Shown: piece by piece, positions 1 to 8,154 of the stretch
How the letters are laid out: every line of letters starts with the position of its first letter
How positions within the stretch are numbered: position 1 is the first letter of the stretch
NCBI GenBank assembly: GCA_964571295.1
Contig: CAZNAO010000001.1
Span: 6,289-70,288, forward strand
Direction: 5' to 3'
DNA: 64,000 nucleotides
From: UBA922 sp964571295
GTDB taxonomy: Bacteria; Patescibacteriota; Patescibacteriia; Magasanikbacterales; UBA922
Notes under the pieces: generated by a model
Told to the model about the DNA's origin: nothing
What the model saw: only the letters and a program-made list of their open reading frames with translations
The model's database searches: none
Translations under genes and position numbers: made by a program

Positions 1-1
1 C

Positions 2-1021
2 CACATTGTCTGTCGGCACATTGATGTAGCTGATTTTATTACCCCTCTATTCAAAACTACTACGATCGGAGGATACAGCTTCCTCATTTCACATTTACCA
101 CGTGTCTGGAAATCTCTATTTAAGCTTACCGACAATACACGTATCATGTCGGCATATCGCACGCTCACCAACTATCTCAAAAAATTAAATTCATTCGATT
201 TTTTACACGAAGTCGAAGCTTTTCGTCCGGATCACATTATTTGCACCCATTTCCTACCTGCGGAAATACTTGCCCATGCTCAAAAAAAGCAAATGAATAA
301 AATTCCCCTTACTGAAATCATCACTGACTATGGAGTACATCCTGCATGGGTGATCGATGGCATTGACACCTATATCGTTGCGACACCTTCCATGAAACAA
401 TACTTAACAGACTCCTTTGCCATTCCTTCTTCAGCCATTCAAACTTTTGGTATACCCATCGACCCTGCATTTCAAAATTCGGAAGATCCCGTACATCTCA
501 AATCTTCATATGGATTTTCTCCTACCAACCCACTTATTCTAGTTTTGGCAGGCGGGAGCGGATTAATCGATATAGTAGCCGTACTTGAACGGCTTTTCTC
601 ACATATCGCTTCTCCTGTAACGATCATTGCGGTTGCGGGAAACAATGAAGTTCTCCATAGACGTATCACCAAGCTTACTCCTCCTTCATATATTACTTAT
701 CGTACCTACGGTTGGACTGACCGTATTCCTGAATTTATGCGTATGGCCTCGGTAGTCGTAAGTAAACCTGGGGGACTTACCACCACGGAATGTATGTCCC
801 TTGGAGTACCCTTGATCGCAATTAACCCGATCCCTGGACAGGAGGAATTTAATGTTGGCTTCCTTTCAGAGGCCGGAAGAGGTGCATATGCACCAACCAT
901 TGAGGATATCTGTCCACTTCTCGATCGATATCTCTCAACAGACTATGTACCAAAAGACCGTGTTTCTTCACGGTCTGCTCACCAGATTATAGAATTTCTC
1001 GCTTCTCAGCCATTATCATAG
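2..1021 (+). CDS. MGDG synthase-like glycosyltransferase, N-terminally truncated by window edge
   Basis: The reading frame is open from base 2, so the gene starts left of the window. Seen: an N-terminal region with PDHIICTHFLPAE, typical of the MGDG-synthase N-domain, then a GT-B C-terminal domain with VLAGGSG, GWTDRIPEFM and the nucleotide-sugar signature KPGGLTTTE. Family knowledge: these GT28-type enzymes move a hexose or GlcNAc from a UDP-sugar to a lipid or cell-wall acceptor on the cytoplasmic membrane face. The acceptor cannot be told from sequence; a MurG-like or diacylglycerol glucosyltransferase role are both possible. It converges on the pilin array, and its last 16 bases overlap the end of the first pilin gene. 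Confidence 0.85.
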   Translation, partial: HIVCRHIDVADFITPLFKTTTIGGYSFLISHLPRVWKSLFKLTDNTRIMSAYRTLTNYLKKLNSFDFLHEVEAFRPDHIICTHFLPAEILAHAQKKQMNKIPLTEIITDYGVHPAWVIDGIDTYIVATPSMKQYLTDSFAIPSSAIQTFGIPIDPAFQNSEDPVHLKSSYGFSPTNPLILVLAGGSGLIDIVAVLERLFSHIASPVTIIAVAGNNEVLHRRITKLTPPSYITYRTYGWTDRIPEFMRMASVVVSKPGGLTTTECMSLGVPLIAINPIPGQEEFNVGFLSEAGRGAYAPTIEDICPLLDRYLSTDYVPKDRVSSRSAHQIIEFLASQPLS

Positions 1022-1473
1022 AGATTGGGATCGTTGGGCGGAATATATGTGTCCGGATCTTGCCCTGGGGTCATCGGATTTTGTAGGCTGCTGTAGAGCC
1101 CGCTGTACACCGCATACACGATACTATATGCTCCCAAAATGATGACCAGTCCGATCACGCTATAGAGTAATATCTTTTTACCCCCTCCCATCTTTTCTTC
1201 ATTACCGTTTGAGGTCATAATCATGAATCCCCCTGCTATCGCAAAGACTACGGCGATCGTACCAATCACGCCCAGGGAAATTTTTATCAAGCTTGCCGCA
1301 ATAACTCGAGGATCTCTTGATTCTCCTAAATTCGCACCTTTTTGTCCGGCAAATCCCTGGAGTTGCTGATTGATGTCTGCTTGAAGTCCCTGCGCATACG
1401 CATAGGAACTAATACCCAGTCCTAAAGCAATCACCACTGCACCTATCCATATTTTTTTTGTACGCCACGTCAT
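1006..1473 (-). CDS. T4SS_pilin-type (TrbC/VirB2-like) membrane pilin, array member 1
   Basis: Last gene of the pilin array. About 155 aa from ATG at 1473: signal peptide ending near YAYAQG, a first TM (SLGVIGTIAVVFAIAGGF), the array signature MTSNGNEEKMGG, a second TM (SVIGLVIILGAYSIVYAVY) and a short Pro/Asn-rich tail. The longer start at 1503 would overlap the upstream gene by 17 nt; ATG 1473 leaves a 13-nt gap and begins a good signal peptide. Family knowledge: two-TM VirB2/TrbC-like subunits polymerise into surface filaments of conjugation-type machines. No VirB4 or VirD4 ATPase lies in this window, so a filament role is inferred. Confidence 0.8.
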   Translation of the reverse strand: MTWRTKKIWIGAVVIALGLGISSYAYAQGLQADINQQLQGFAGQKGANLGESRDPRVIAASLIKISLGVIGTIAVVFAIAGGFMIMTSNGNEEKMGGGKKILLYSVIGLVIILGAYSIVYAVYSGLYSSLQNPMTPGQDPDTYIPPNDPNLYDNG

Positions 1474-1486
1474 ATTCTTACTCTCA

Positions 1487-1891
1487 TTACTTAAATCCTC
1501 CAACCTCAGAAGCGATTCTGGTTAACACAAAATTCGTAATGCTATACGCGCATAAAATGATGATAAGACCGATTATCGCGTACTGAATGATTTTCTTAGC
1601 ACCCCCCACCTTCTCATCATTCCCTGCCGCAGTAAACATGATAAAACCTGCATAAAAGACTAGTAGTAAAAATATCGTTCCAAGAAGGGAAAGCACTATC
1701 TTTACCCCTTCGGCCACGGCAATTCTAGGATCCTTGGCTTCAGCGCCATATCCTGCCGCACCAGACCCTGCATTCAATTGTCCCAATACATCCGGGCCCG
1801 TACCGATTACTTCTCGTACCGGTAGTGCACTGCCCAGACACACCAACCCGATCATCATCCCCACCACTGCACTGTTCCATTTTTTTTTCAT
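1487..1891 (-). CDS. T4SS_pilin-type membrane pilin, array member 2
   Basis: 134 aa: N-terminal signal segment (KKKWNSAVVGMMIGLVCLGSALP), a 40-residue Gly/Ala-rich mature N-terminus containing AGYGAEAKDPRIAVAEGVK, TM1 (IVLSLLGTIFLLLVFYAGFIMF), motif TAAGNDEKVGGAKK and TM2 (YAIIGLIIILCAYSITNFV). DPRI just before TM1 recurs in members 1, 7 and 8 (DPRV, DPRI, DARI). The start is preceded by the bases CAT, giving CATATG, a pattern repeated at several starts in this operon, with no obvious SD. Confidence 0.8.
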   Translation of the reverse strand: MKKKWNSAVVGMMIGLVCLGSALPVREVIGTGPDVLGQLNAGSGAAGYGAEAKDPRIAVAEGVKIVLSLLGTIFLLLVFYAGFIMFTAAGNDEKVGGAKKIIQYAIIGLIIILCAYSITNFVLTRIASEVGGFK

Positions 1892-1900
1892 ATGATCGGA

Positions 1901-2299
1901 TTATGGTGAGGTACTTGTAGCAGTAAGCGCACCCTCCATCACTCGTGTTACCACAAAATTGGTAATACTATATGCCATGAGCAATATGATAAGACCAATA
2001 ATTGACGTACTGATAATACTTTTTGCCTTCGTTACCGCCTCATCGTTCCCCGCCGCAGTCATCCAGAGATATCCTGCGTAAATAATAAGTACCGTAAAAA
2101 TAACCCCCAGAAGTGACAACAGAATCCTTATTGCTCGCCCCACATTCTCAGCAAATGTCGTCTCGGTTGCCGCAGCATATCCTGCCCGTCCCGCTGCCTG
2201 ATCTACTCTTTCAGTACCCAAATCAATTGCGTAGACTCCCGGAACAAATACGAACACAAGCATGAGGGAGAGAAGGAACGTTTTGAGACGGAAATACAT
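1901..2299 (-). CDS. T4SS_pilin-type membrane pilin, array member 3
   Basis: 132 aa. Signal peptide (FLLSLMLVFVFVPGVYA), short mature N-terminus RAGYAAATETTFAENVGR, TM1 (ILLSLLGVIFTVLIIYAGYLWM), motif TAAGNDEAVTKAKSI, TM2 (SIIGLIILLMAYSITNFVV) and a Thr/Ser-rich tail. It is one of the most typical copies, with little outside the two TM segments. Nine nt separate it from member 2, consistent with one operon. Confidence 0.8.
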   Translation of the reverse strand: MYFRLKTFLLSLMLVFVFVPGVYAIDLGTERVDQAAGRAGYAAATETTFAENVGRAIRILLSLLGVIFTVLIIYAGYLWMTAAGNDEAVTKAKSIISTSIIGLIILLMAYSITNFVVTRVMEGALTATSTSP

Positions 2300-2310
2300 A
2301 GTATTGAATT

Positions 2311-2697
2311 TTAATTCCCAAACTGTCGAGTTACGAATATTGTAATTGCGTATGCAGAAACCACAATAAACAATCCCATGATTGAGGATTTAAAAATTTC
2401 TTTCGCTTTTGAAACCATTTCATCATTTCCTCGAGCAGTCATCCAGAGATATCCTGCGTAGACGGTAAGAATAAGAAATACCAACCCAATCATGCTTAAT
2501 GCTACTTTGATTATATTTCCCACAATCACGCTGATATCACTTTCGACATTTCCACCGATCCCTTGTTGCACATTTTTGAGATTATCGTCCGCACTCCCCA
2601 ATCCTTGTCCCCAGACATGAAAAGGGATCATACCCCACGTAAGCATTACCACGAAGAGAAGATGGTAGACTTTTTTACCTGTTTTCGATACTTGCAT
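2311..2697 (-). CDS. T4SS_pilin-type membrane pilin, array member 4
   Basis: 128 aa from ATG at 2697 (MQVSKTGKKVYHLL). The longest frame begins at 2775 and would run 56 nt into the upstream pilin gene; the ATG at 2697 leaves a 22-nt gap and gives a normal signal peptide (LLFVVMLTWGMIPFHVWGQG). TM1 is VALSMIGLVFLILTVYAGYLWM, the loop motif TARGNDEMVSKAKEI, and TM2 SSIMGLFIVVSAYAITIFV. The TARGNDE/TARGNSE variant is shared with members 6 and 11, suggesting a sub-group. Confidence 0.78.
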   Translation of the reverse strand: MQVSKTGKKVYHLLFVVMLTWGMIPFHVWGQGLGSADDNLKNVQQGIGGNVESDISVIVGNIIKVALSMIGLVFLILTVYAGYLWMTARGNDEMVSKAKEIFKSSIMGLFIVVSAYAITIFVTRQFGN

Positions 2698-2719
2698 ACG
2701 ATAATCTGAAATTATGTTT

Positions 2720-3112
2720 TTATAGTCCGACAGCTCCGGTAACAAATGTCGAAATTGCAAATCCCGAAACCGCAATCAAGAGCCCGATAATTGCAGCAAT
2801 AATGGTTTTTTTCGCCTCGGCAATCTTTTCTTCCTCACCACGTGCGAGAAACCATATCACTCCGGCATAGAGCATGAGCAGGAAAAATATGAGACCGGTG
2901 ATTCCAAAAAACCACTGTGCCACTTCTCCCACATACGTTGCTACTTCGTTTTTTGGAAGTCCAGTTGGTGCTATGGCCTGATTCAGCATTCCCGGAGCAT
3001 CTCCGATTTTCTTTGCCGCATTCGCGATTGTACTATGCATGCACGCTACCAACAGTCCAGTACCTAGTCCTGTATAAATACCCCACTGTTTCTTTGTTCT
3101 TTTGGAGAACAT
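2720..3112 (-). CDS. T4SS_pilin-type membrane pilin, array member 5
   Basis: 130 aa from ATG at 3112 (MFSKRTKKQWGI), one nt after the stop of member 6; the longer frame from 3181 overlaps that gene by 68 nt. Signal segment YTGLGTGLLVACMHSTIANA, TM1 FFGITGLIFFLLMLYAGVIWF, loop LARGEEEKIAEAKKT (E-E-E replaces the usual N-D-E), TM2 IIAAIIGLLIAVSGFAIST. The altered loop makes this the most diverged of the simple members. Confidence 0.75.
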   Translation of the reverse strand: MFSKRTKKQWGIYTGLGTGLLVACMHSTIANAAKKIGDAPGMLNQAIAPTGLPKNEVATYVGEVAQWFFGITGLIFFLLMLYAGVIWFLARGEEEKIAEAKKTIIAAIIGLLIAVSGFAISTFVTGAVGL

Positions 3113-3113
3113 A

Positions 3114-3746
3114 CTAAGAAGGTTGCCATCTACACTTTGTATCTCCATTGCAACCATCTTCATCATTATTCCACATTTCACATTTATGTCCTGAACTTGT
3201 TACCGCAACACAGGTGATTCCGTTTGCACCACCTGCCATACAATAACCCACACGATCATCGTCATTGGTGGTACTACAAATCACTCCTCCCTGCCCCTGA
3301 ATTTGGGTACAATATTCTTGATCGACTACACAACGACCTTGCGCAGTCGGAGTTGGCGTTGGTGTCGTATTTCCTCCACCACCACCTGCATTTCCCCCCA
3401 GCTGGAATACGAAATTGGTCAAGGCATACGCTCCCATGACGATAATAATACCGATCGTCGCCCCGATAATCGTATTGAGTGCCTTTCCCGTCTGCTCACT
3501 GTTGCCTCGCGCGGTCATCCAGAGGATTCCTCCGTATAGTACTAACACAAAAAATAATACCGAAATCATAGAAAGCAATGTTCCTATGATGTTTCCTGCA
3601 ATGGTTGGGACACTATTGCCATAACCAGTGAGACCCGCGGCACCCGCCGTCTCATCCAACCCGAAATTCGCTGCCATGACGGTCGGTACCATCACCATTG
3701 ACACTGCAATACATAAGCCGGTAATAAATGGTGCGTATTTGCGCAT
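3114..3746 (-). CDS. T4SS_pilin-type protein with Cys-rich C-terminal ectodomain, array member 6
   Basis: 210 aa. Residues 1-120 are a standard pilin: signal peptide, AAGLTGYGN, TM1, TARGNSEQTGKA, TM2. A Gly and Thr-Pro linker (GGGGGNTTPTPTPT) then leads to about 70 residues with eight Cys (for example GRCVVDQEYC, GHKCEMWNNDEDGC, TKCRW). Inference: the linker and paired cysteines form a disulfide-stabilised, surface-exposed module displayed by a filament subunit, possibly a tip or adhesive variant. The tail resembles short Cys repeats of eukaryote-like modules, but no family is recognised. Confidence 0.78.
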   Translation of the reverse strand: MRKYAPFITGLCIAVSMVMVPTVMAANFGLDETAGAAGLTGYGNSVPTIAGNIIGTLLSMISVLFFVLVLYGGILWMTARGNSEQTGKALNTIIGATIGIIIVMGAYALTNFVFQLGGNAGGGGGNTTPTPTPTAQGRCVVDQEYCTQIQGQGGVICSTTNDDDRVGYCMAGGANGITCVAVTSSGHKCEMWNNDEDGCNGDTKCRWQPS

Positions 3747-3776
3747 ACGATAGAAAAAATTATTATTCTATTTACG

Positions 3777-4193
3777 TTATCCAAAACTGGGTCCACACGA
3801 ACCAGTTGTAGCGCATAGTGCCCGTATGATGTAGCTTGTAATCGCGTATGATGTGAAAATAATGATAAGCCCGATCACCGCTGAAATCAACATTTTTTTT
3901 GCACTCCCTACTTTCTCATCATTCCCCCCTGCGGTCATCCAGGTGAAACCTGCATAGAGCACGATACATACCGCAATAAGCCCAAGAAACGTGAGGACAA
4001 AATTGATAATTCTAATAGCTAAAATTCGAGGATCCTCTTTTGTCAACCCCGTACCTTCCCCACAATCGACCCCCAATATGTCATTTGGATTACTGCATCC
4101 CTGCGCGTACACCTGACTTCCCCATAGCAGTGCGAGCCCAAAAAACGCTGCGACTACCAGTAATGCACGAGTTTTTTGTATGTTCATATGCAT
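3777..4193 (-). CDS. T4SS_pilin-type membrane pilin, array member 7
   Basis: 138 aa. Either ATG 4193 or the in-frame ATG 4187, preceded by CAT, could start it. Signal peptide (LVVAAFFGLALLWGSQVYAQG), two Cys in the mature N-terminus (GCSNPNDILGVDCGEG), DPRILAIRIINFVL leading into TM1, loop TAGGNDEKVGSAKK, TM2 and a short tail with two Cys (CATTGSCG). The N-terminal half closely resembles member 8. Upstream lie two strong stem-loops that separate it from member 8. Confidence 0.8.
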   Translation of the reverse strand: MHMNIQKTRALLVVAAFFGLALLWGSQVYAQGCSNPNDILGVDCGEGTGLTKEDPRILAIRIINFVLTFLGLIAVCIVLYAGFTWMTAGGNDEKVGSAKKMLISAVIGLIIIFTSYAITSYIIRALCATTGSCGPSFG

Positions 4194-4205
4194 GGATTGA
4201 ATTAC

Positions 4206-4279
4206 TCACAGTTTTCCCGGCTTATTGTAACATACTAAGTCAGGAAAACTGTGATACCATATACTGTTTGGCATATGGT
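4206..4279 (-). other. Two perfect stem-loops between pilin genes 8 and 7
   Basis: Stem 1 pairs TCACAGTTTTCC (4206-4217) with its exact complement at 4243-4254. Stem 2 pairs ACCATAT and ATATGGT at 4256-4279. Neither is followed by a T-run on the minus strand, so they look more like mRNA 3'-end stabilisers or processing sites behind member 8 than terminators. Confidence 0.6.
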
Positions 4280-4300
4280 TCACAATATTTGTTCTGAAAC

Positions 4301-4726
4301 TTACGGTGTAGTACCTTCGATAGCTGCACCGATATTTGAGACAAAGAACTGAGCGATTGCATATGCAGAGAGAATGATCGCAAGACCAATCACTGATGCA
4401 ATAATAATCTTCTTTGCTTCGCCTACCGCTTCGTCATTGCCACCTGCGGTCATCCATTTGAAACCTCCCCAGAGGATCAAAATCACTGCGATCAAACCAA
4501 GGAACGTCAACGCGAGATTGATCAATCTAATGATGACGATTCGTGCATCGGTTTCACCAGTAGTTACATTGATATTTTGTGCAACCGGATCCAAACCATA
4601 GTCCACGCCAGGATCTATCTGTGCGCTCGTTGTTGCCGGTGAGAGAGAGAACACGCTTACCAAAGCAGCGACGCCTAATAGGAGCGCATTTCGATGCTTC
4701 AGTAATTTTGCTACTGTGTTATTCAC
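4301..4726 (-). CDS. T4SS_pilin-type membrane pilin, array member 8 (candidate major subunit)
   Basis: About 141 aa from GTG at 4726 (M-N-N-T-V-A-K-L). This GTG has AAGGGG six nt upstream, a usable SD, whereas the GTG at 4735 sits directly on the GGGG. Signal peptide ends near SPATTSAQ; then DARIVIIRLINLALTFLGLIAV (TM1), TAGGNDEAVGEAKK, TM2. It is the only array member with a good SD, and strong stem-loops flank it on both sides. Inference: it may be the most abundantly made subunit. Confidence 0.78.
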   Translation of the reverse strand: MNNTVAKLLKHRNALLLGVAALVSVFSLSPATTSAQIDPGVDYGLDPVAQNINVTTGETDARIVIIRLINLALTFLGLIAVILILWGGFKWMTAGGNDEAVGEAKKIIIASVIGLAIILSAYAIAQFFVSNIGAAIEGTTP

Positions 4727-4737
4727 ACTTCTCACCC

Positions 4738-4790
4738 CCTTTCAATGTATGATATTTTTTCATACGCGTCACGTATTTTACGTGATGTGT
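4738..4790 (-). other. Short stem-loops in the leader of pilin gene 8
   Basis: Between genes 9 and 8 the minus strand holds TCACGTA-AAA-TACGTGA and GTATGA...TCATAC, two small perfect hairpins just ahead of the SD. They could stabilise the 5' end of a processed transcript. Confidence 0.45.
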
Positions 4791-4799
4791 TATTTACAC

Positions 4800-5447
4800 T
4801 TAAGGTGCAGCCTGTAAAGTCTGCAAAATCAACGTAAGTATAGCATAGCTGCTGAAAACCACAATAATACCTATCCCAGCCCACAACATTGCCTGCATTC
4901 CTTTTGCAATTTTTTCTGAATTTCCCGCGCTCGTAAGCCACTGAAATCCTCCATAGACAAATACCACAAACGCAATCGTACCAATTATTCCTACCACCAC
5001 TTTTACCGTATTACCGAGAATTATTTTGATATCAGTCTCACCAAGCGGATTTACCAACGACACACAGTCTTGTCCAGTCGCACAGCTGCTCGGCGTGTTG
5101 ACGCTTTCATTGCTTTCCCGCTGTATCTGAATCTGTCTATACTCCTCGCACGACTGTGGCGAAGGAAATTTTTGTCCTGCAGGACATGAAGCAATGTCGG
5201 TCTCTGACTGCGAACAAAGCTTAGTAGTTGTGATATAGCAACTTCCTATAGCACCAGGGAGGACGAGATTTGGATCTTGGCACGCTCCTTCTCCAGAACC
5301 GTCATCTGCACAAACCAAACCCTCAAGACATTGTTCATCTATTTCACACGGTTCACCATTACCGGCCTGTGCCTTAACAGGCAGCGACTGTCCTACCCCC
5401 ATTATTACGATGAGTAATGCGATACTGTTTTTTAGTACACTTTTCAT
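4800..5447 (-). CDS. T4SS_pilin-type protein with Cys-rich N-terminal ectodomain, array member 9
   Basis: 215 aa. After a signal peptide (ALLIVIMGVGQSLPVKA) comes a 90-residue extracytoplasmic region with nine Cys, starting GEPCEIDEQCLEGLVCADD, similar in spacing to Dickkopf-like modules. The pilin core follows: VVVGIIGTIAFVVFVYGGFQWL, TSAGNSEKIAKG, then a second TM. Family knowledge covers only the core; display of the Cys module on a filament is inferred. The same C-x5-C-x5-C style occurs in the unrelated lipoprotein at 52212-53000. Confidence 0.78.
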   Translation of the reverse strand: MKSVLKNSIALLIVIMGVGQSLPVKAQAGNGEPCEIDEQCLEGLVCADDGSGEGACQDPNLVLPGAIGSCYITTTKLCSQSETDIASCPAGQKFPSPQSCEEYRQIQIQRESNESVNTPSSCATGQDCVSLVNPLGETDIKIILGNTVKVVVGIIGTIAFVVFVYGGFQWLTSAGNSEKIAKGMQAMLWAGIGIIVVFSSYAILTLILQTLQAAP

Positions 5448-5453
5448 ATGATT

Positions 5454-6662
5454 TTAAAATGGAAGTAGACTCGACTGAATTCCAATCGCTTTTACCACAA
5501 ATCCAATAAGGATATACGCAGAAAAAGTAATAATAAGTCCCAAGGTTGCCGCTACCAAGATTTGCTTCCCCTGTCCCACTTTTTCCGCATTTCCAAATGA
5601 CATGATCATGGTGATCCCGCCATACACGAAGAAGACAAAAGCGAGTCCTGCAATCACGGAGAAAAGCCACTCTGCCACCTTTACCCCCAACTCAACCAGG
5701 TCTTCTACATTTCGACATGACCCATCCCATGCACAGTCCGGAAGTGGACCATTGTAATTTGCAGGTTTTTGATGTGTACTTGATATCCACGCATCTATTG
5801 CCTCGGAAGTATTCACCTGCACGATCCTGTCTACACATTTTTCATTATCCCCTATCTTACAGTGCAGCACTTTAGTACATGTATTTGGATCCAACTCACT
5901 ACATTTGGTTGTATTATCTGACTTAGAGATGCATTTTGCACCTGTCTGCCACCACAGACACGCCGCATCCGCATTACACTGCTCTACATTTGCTCCGTAT
6001 TTACTTTGACAAGCTGTATTGGTCGGCGGATAATCATTGTTACCCGCTATTTTCATGAAATAGACAAACACTTCATCCGGATTCTGGTCCAATTCACAAA
6101 ACCAGTATCTGGTACGAAATAACTCGTCATCTCCCTCAATTGCGCTTTCTTGTGCAAAATGATATTTGGTTACCAAATCATCTGGCTCATTGTCAGGATA
6201 TGCACCGCTATTACAGCCGCGATCTGCGCTATTATTCCCTTCAAAAATCCACTCACCATTTTCTTCACCCGGACTCATTCTGAATTGTCTGATCACATCC
6301 TCATCACCCCATTCTGGACTTATGATTTTATTTCCCGTGACATTGACCCCATTGATGAGATCTGTCCACTCCGCCCATGTTTTATCTTTTGCCACGGTTA
6401 CACAAAAAAATTCACCTCGGTTATCTTTGGGATGGTGTGTCTGATAATCAAAATCCTCATTAGTCTGATGACTTCCATTAAATTTTTCTCCATTTGGGCG
6501 AGTTATCTTAAAAATGGCAATTTGTTGATTTTCATTCGGTGCTACCGGACATTTGAATCCTTTTAAATCCACAGGATATTCAGCTGCTACGGCACTTCCT
6601 GTCCATGCACCAAATGCGAGAAGTAGTGCGATAATATATATGTTGACTTTTCTATATCTCAT
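5454..6662 (-). CDS. Large-ectodomain T4SS_pilin-type protein, array member 10
   Basis: 402 aa: signal peptide (LLLAFGAWTGSAVA), about 300 residues of extracytoplasmic domain beginning YPVDLKGFKCPVAPNENQQIAIFKI, then the two-TM pilin core (VIAGLAFVFFVYGGITM, SFGNAEKVGQGKQ). The ectodomain contains CQSKYGANVEQCNADAACLW and further Cys pairs. Its first 200 residues are clearly paralogous to member 11 at 8155-9198 (shared GEFFCVT/GRFFCIT, WGDEDVIRQF/WGNEDVIRQF, YHFAQ, FVYFMKIA). These two are likely minor, specialised subunits or anchors; function is not recognised. Confidence 0.75.
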   Translation of the reverse strand: MRYRKVNIYIIALLLAFGAWTGSAVAAEYPVDLKGFKCPVAPNENQQIAIFKITRPNGEKFNGSHQTNEDFDYQTHHPKDNRGEFFCVTVAKDKTWAEWTDLINGVNVTGNKIISPEWGDEDVIRQFRMSPGEENGEWIFEGNNSADRGCNSGAYPDNEPDDLVTKYHFAQESAIEGDDELFRTRYWFCELDQNPDEVFVYFMKIAGNNDYPPTNTACQSKYGANVEQCNADAACLWWQTGAKCISKSDNTTKCSELDPNTCTKVLHCKIGDNEKCVDRIVQVNTSEAIDAWISSTHQKPANYNGPLPDCAWDGSCRNVEDLVELGVKVAEWLFSVIAGLAFVFFVYGGITMIMSFGNAEKVGQGKQILVAATLGLIITFSAYILIGFVVKAIGIQSSLLPF

Positions 6663-6670
6663 ATATCAAA

Positions 6671-8056
6671 TCAATAGGTTTGCTGAATTTTTGCCGCCGT
6701 ATTTATGATTACCGACTTATCTTTTCTCAGTGTTTCTTCCGGAGTATTTCCCTGTCTCAGAAACTCGGTTATCATATCTTTCAATGCAGTGGTCGCCACA
6801 TCCACTTCTCGTCCTCGATACCAATTTTCTGCAAAGAGTGCCTGTGTCGCAAATGGACCCAGTGTTTCATTCTCCTGTTGTGCCGTAATCTGTTCCCGAT
6901 ACGGACTTGGCCTGAATGTGGCAGTCACGTATTGCTGCACTTTTTCTTTCGAGGTAATAAAATTCACGAAGCCCCATGCCTCATTCTGATTCTGGGATTT
7001 TTTCACGACTGATTCCACCCAATAATTGGCAACGTTTACCGGTGTTTCCGGATTGAGTTGTGGAATAGTTGCAATCTTGATCGCGAGCTGTGGAGCGCGC
7101 GCTTGCAATCTCGGATAATCATACGCGAATCCAAGGAAAAATGCCGTGCGACCTCTCACGAATTCGTCAAACGCATTTTGCATACGATCATTCCAGCTAT
7201 ACCGATCTGCGGTCGCTCGTGCGAAACCGGTATAGAAATCGAGCGCTCGGATGGTCGAGTGTGTCCGACTCTGATCTCGATCAACTCCAGAGGCAAATGC
7301 TACCGTATCCCCGTCTGTCACTTTTGACCCACTTTGAAGCATGAGTAGTGCAACAATGTCTGCAAAATTATCGATATTATTCGATGTGCCCATCGCGACT
7401 CCCGATTGGATTATATCGAGCGTAGCACTGAATTTCGTCGTCTGTTGCACCGCACGTACAAACTCATCCCAGGTCTTTGGAGCTTCCGCAATACCCGAGC
7501 GATCAAGAATCGTCTGATTGTAGAACAATGCAAGCGAATCAAGGGCCATCGGAAGGCCGAAAATACCTTCATTGATAATGATATCTTTTGCGACCGTCTG
7601 GACATACTGATTTCGAATGTCACGTTCCCGGGGAAGTGATACCGTATCCACCACCACTTCCTGCTCTTTGGTATATTGATTCTTGGTTATCAGACGTGGT
7701 AATTGTACCGATGCAGGTGCCGCAGCAAGTCTGCTTTCATTCTTCCTAAGCCACCGAACATGCATCGATACGATATCCGGACCCACATCATCCGCAAGCG
7801 CATTGGTGAACAATGAATCGAATTCTTCATACCGTACTTGTCGAATATTGATCGTTACATGCGGATAACGCGCTGAATACTCCACTGCATACGCTCGCAA
7901 TTGTTCGACATCTCCGTAGACCGTCCAATAATTCAAAGTGATCGGACGGAGTGATGCCCGCTCTTCCTGATTCAATCCTTTACAACCAAAACCACTGAAT
8001 ATCAAAAGAACACTCAACACTCCCAAGGATAGTAGCGATGTAACTTTTTTCCTCAT
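6671..8056 (-). CDS. Extracellular solute-binding lipoprotein (sugar ABC-type, SBP_bac family)
   Basis: 461 aa. Lipoprotein signal peptide with Cys25 (IFSGFGCKG), then a bilobal solute-binding fold: TLNYWTVYGDVEQLRAYAVEY, ARYPHVTINIRQVRYEEFDS, GLPMALDSLALFYNQ, WDEFVRAVQQ. These are typical of sugar-binding SBP_bac_1 proteins. No permease or ATPase gene accompanies it; it sits nine nt after member 10 inside the pilin array. Inference: in this context it may capture ligand at the surface rather than feed an ABC importer, although an importer may be encoded elsewhere. The start lies beside a short direct repeat that carries sequence similar to other promoter regions here. Confidence 0.85.
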   Translation of the reverse strand: MRKKVTSLLSLGVLSVLLIFSGFGCKGLNQEERASLRPITLNYWTVYGDVEQLRAYAVEYSARYPHVTINIRQVRYEEFDSLFTNALADDVGPDIVSMHVRWLRKNESRLAAAPASVQLPRLITKNQYTKEQEVVVDTVSLPRERDIRNQYVQTVAKDIIINEGIFGLPMALDSLALFYNQTILDRSGIAEAPKTWDEFVRAVQQTTKFSATLDIIQSGVAMGTSNNIDNFADIVALLMLQSGSKVTDGDTVAFASGVDRDQSRTHSTIRALDFYTGFARATADRYSWNDRMQNAFDEFVRGRTAFFLGFAYDYPRLQARAPQLAIKIATIPQLNPETPVNVANYWVESVVKKSQNQNEAWGFVNFITSKEKVQQYVTATFRPSPYREQITAQQENETLGPFATQALFAENWYRGREVDVATTALKDMITEFLRQGNTPEETLRKDKSVIINTAAKIQQTY

Positions 8057-8072
8057 AACATTCCATCTTAAG

Positions 8073-8150
8073 TCGAAAGTCTGTAAAGTCGAAAGTCTGT
8101 AAAGTAATTGGTGTTTTGGTTTATGGACTTTAAGACTTTACGGACGTTAT
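8073..8150. repeat. Short tandem and inverted AAGTCGAAAGTCTGTAAAG repeat
   Basis: GTCGAAAGTCTGTAAA occurs twice in tandem from 8073, followed by an inverted-like copy (GGACTTTAAGACTTTACGG). Related words occur at about 10092-10120 and 28554-28586. Too few copies and no constant spacer, so this is not a CRISPR. Confidence 0.5.
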
Positions 8151-8154
8151 AGGC

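Noticed and set aside
8073..8110. CRISPR-like tandem repeat
   Set aside because: Two adjacent copies without spacers and no cas genes.
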